Assembly: GCA_917880885.1 (NCBI GenBank) | Contig: OU862918.1 | Coordinates: 496,001 to 560,000 of the forward strand | Length of the DNA: 64,000 nucleotides | Source: Limnephilus marmoratus | Taxonomy: Eukaryota; Arthropoda; Insecta; Trichoptera; Limnephilidae | Direction of reading: 5' to 3' | Shown here: piece after piece, positions 63,640-64,000 of the stretch | Layout: every line of letters starts with the position of its first letter | Numbering within the stretch: the stretch's first letter is position 1 | Notes under the pieces: generated by a model | What the model was told of the DNA's origin: nothing | Database searches by the model: none | The model's input: the letters and a program-made list of their open reading frames with translations, nothing else | Translations under genes and position numbers: made by a program

Positions 63640-64000
63640 GGCGATGTTATATTATGGAATGGAAGCATGGACGCTTACTGAAGAATTAATTAGGCGACTT
63701 GAGGCACTCGAGATATAAATCTACAGAAAAAAATACTTAAAATAAACTGGATGGACAGGGTTACGAATGAAGATGTTGTGGTTCAGATGAATAAAGAAAA
63801 AAAGTTATTGAAACAATAAAAATCCGAAAACGTCAATATCTTGGACATGTGATGAGAAATCCAGAGAAGTACGAGGTCCAATCTCATAATGCAGGGAAAG
63901 ATTGCCGAAAGACTGGGCCCTGATAGAAGGATGATCACATGGCTGAAAAACCTGAGACAGTGATTGTCCAGTCTACTGTAAAGCTGTTCCGGGCATCAGT
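63640..64000 (+). pseudogene. LINE (RTE-like) reverse transcriptase 3' part, cut by window end
   Basis: 'EAWTLTEELIRRLEALEI' then (frameshifted) 'TGWTGLRMKML'/'WMDRVTNEDVVVQMNKEKK' and 'MQGKIAERLGPDRRMITWLK' 'NLRQ' give the same motif order as 48921-49376: ExWTL...RLEAxExW, WxDxVTNxxV and GPxRRxxxWLKNLRxW. Several frameshifts; no palm. The end lies beyond the window. Confidence 0.65.

Overview
This window is transposon-dominated nuclear DNA from an animal, most likely an insect. The evidence is high A+T content, no operons or densely packed genes, animal-type mobile elements, and dispersed tRNA-derived SINEs. I found no convincing host protein-coding gene, rRNA or functional tRNA gene. Every long ORF that I could recognise belongs to a retroelement. 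The species cannot be named from what I see.

Layout. 1-5 kb: an AT-rich repeat arm, SINE and LINE remnants, and Penelope-like element (PLE) ends. 5.4-6.5 kb: a candidate MITE and a short tandem repeat. 6.9-10.5 kb: a long minus-strand non-LTR retrotransposon with a YMDD reverse transcriptase, a CCHC motif and a restriction-like endonuclease (R4/Dong/R2 type), broken by three frameshifts. 11.4-14.1 kb: a hAT-type MITE with 8-bp target-site duplications (TSDs), two SINE families nested in each other, and a MITE with about 97-bp inverted repeats. 14.5-29.4 kb: scattered LINE C-terminal fragments, SINE copies, PLE ends and foldback repeats. 29.8-35.5 kb: a Ty3/Gypsy LTR retrotransposon (29920-35017, 5-bp TSD GTTTT) with nearly identical LTRs but a broken pol. 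It sits in one arm of a palindrome made of a second PLE family. 38.3-39.8 kb: a non-autonomous hAT element with an 8-bp TSD. 41.2-43.6 kb: a PLE piece split by a PIF/Harbinger-type MITE (TSD TAA), then six perfect 75-bp tandem repeats, then a full SINE. 44.3-47.2 kb: a jockey/CR1-like LINE. 47.4-53.9 kb: PLE-like hairpins, LINE remnants and a long inverted repeat. 54.0-60.9 kb: a composite PLE (reverse transcriptase plus GIY-YIG endonuclease) with an inverted partner copy, interrupted by a LINE whose reading frame is open throughout. 61-64 kb: more repeat arms and a LINE 3' end running off the window.

The most interesting signal is a recurring motif at PLE ends and PLE-like hairpins: CTGANGA, a short hairpin, then GAAAC leading into a self-complementary ACGT, ACCGGT or ACATGT. 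A short 3-4 bp helix can usually be drawn outside it. This resembles the core of small hammerhead ribozymes, which are known from Penelope-like elements, with stem III built for dimerisation. It occurs in at least six sequence families here. One extra base next to stem II departs from the classical core, so activity is a hypothesis.

The elements interlock. LINEs and SINEs share a 3' tail hairpin, which suggests that one LINE machinery mobilises the SINE. The two SINE families have each inserted into the other. LINE, LTR and DNA elements have all inserted into PLEs.
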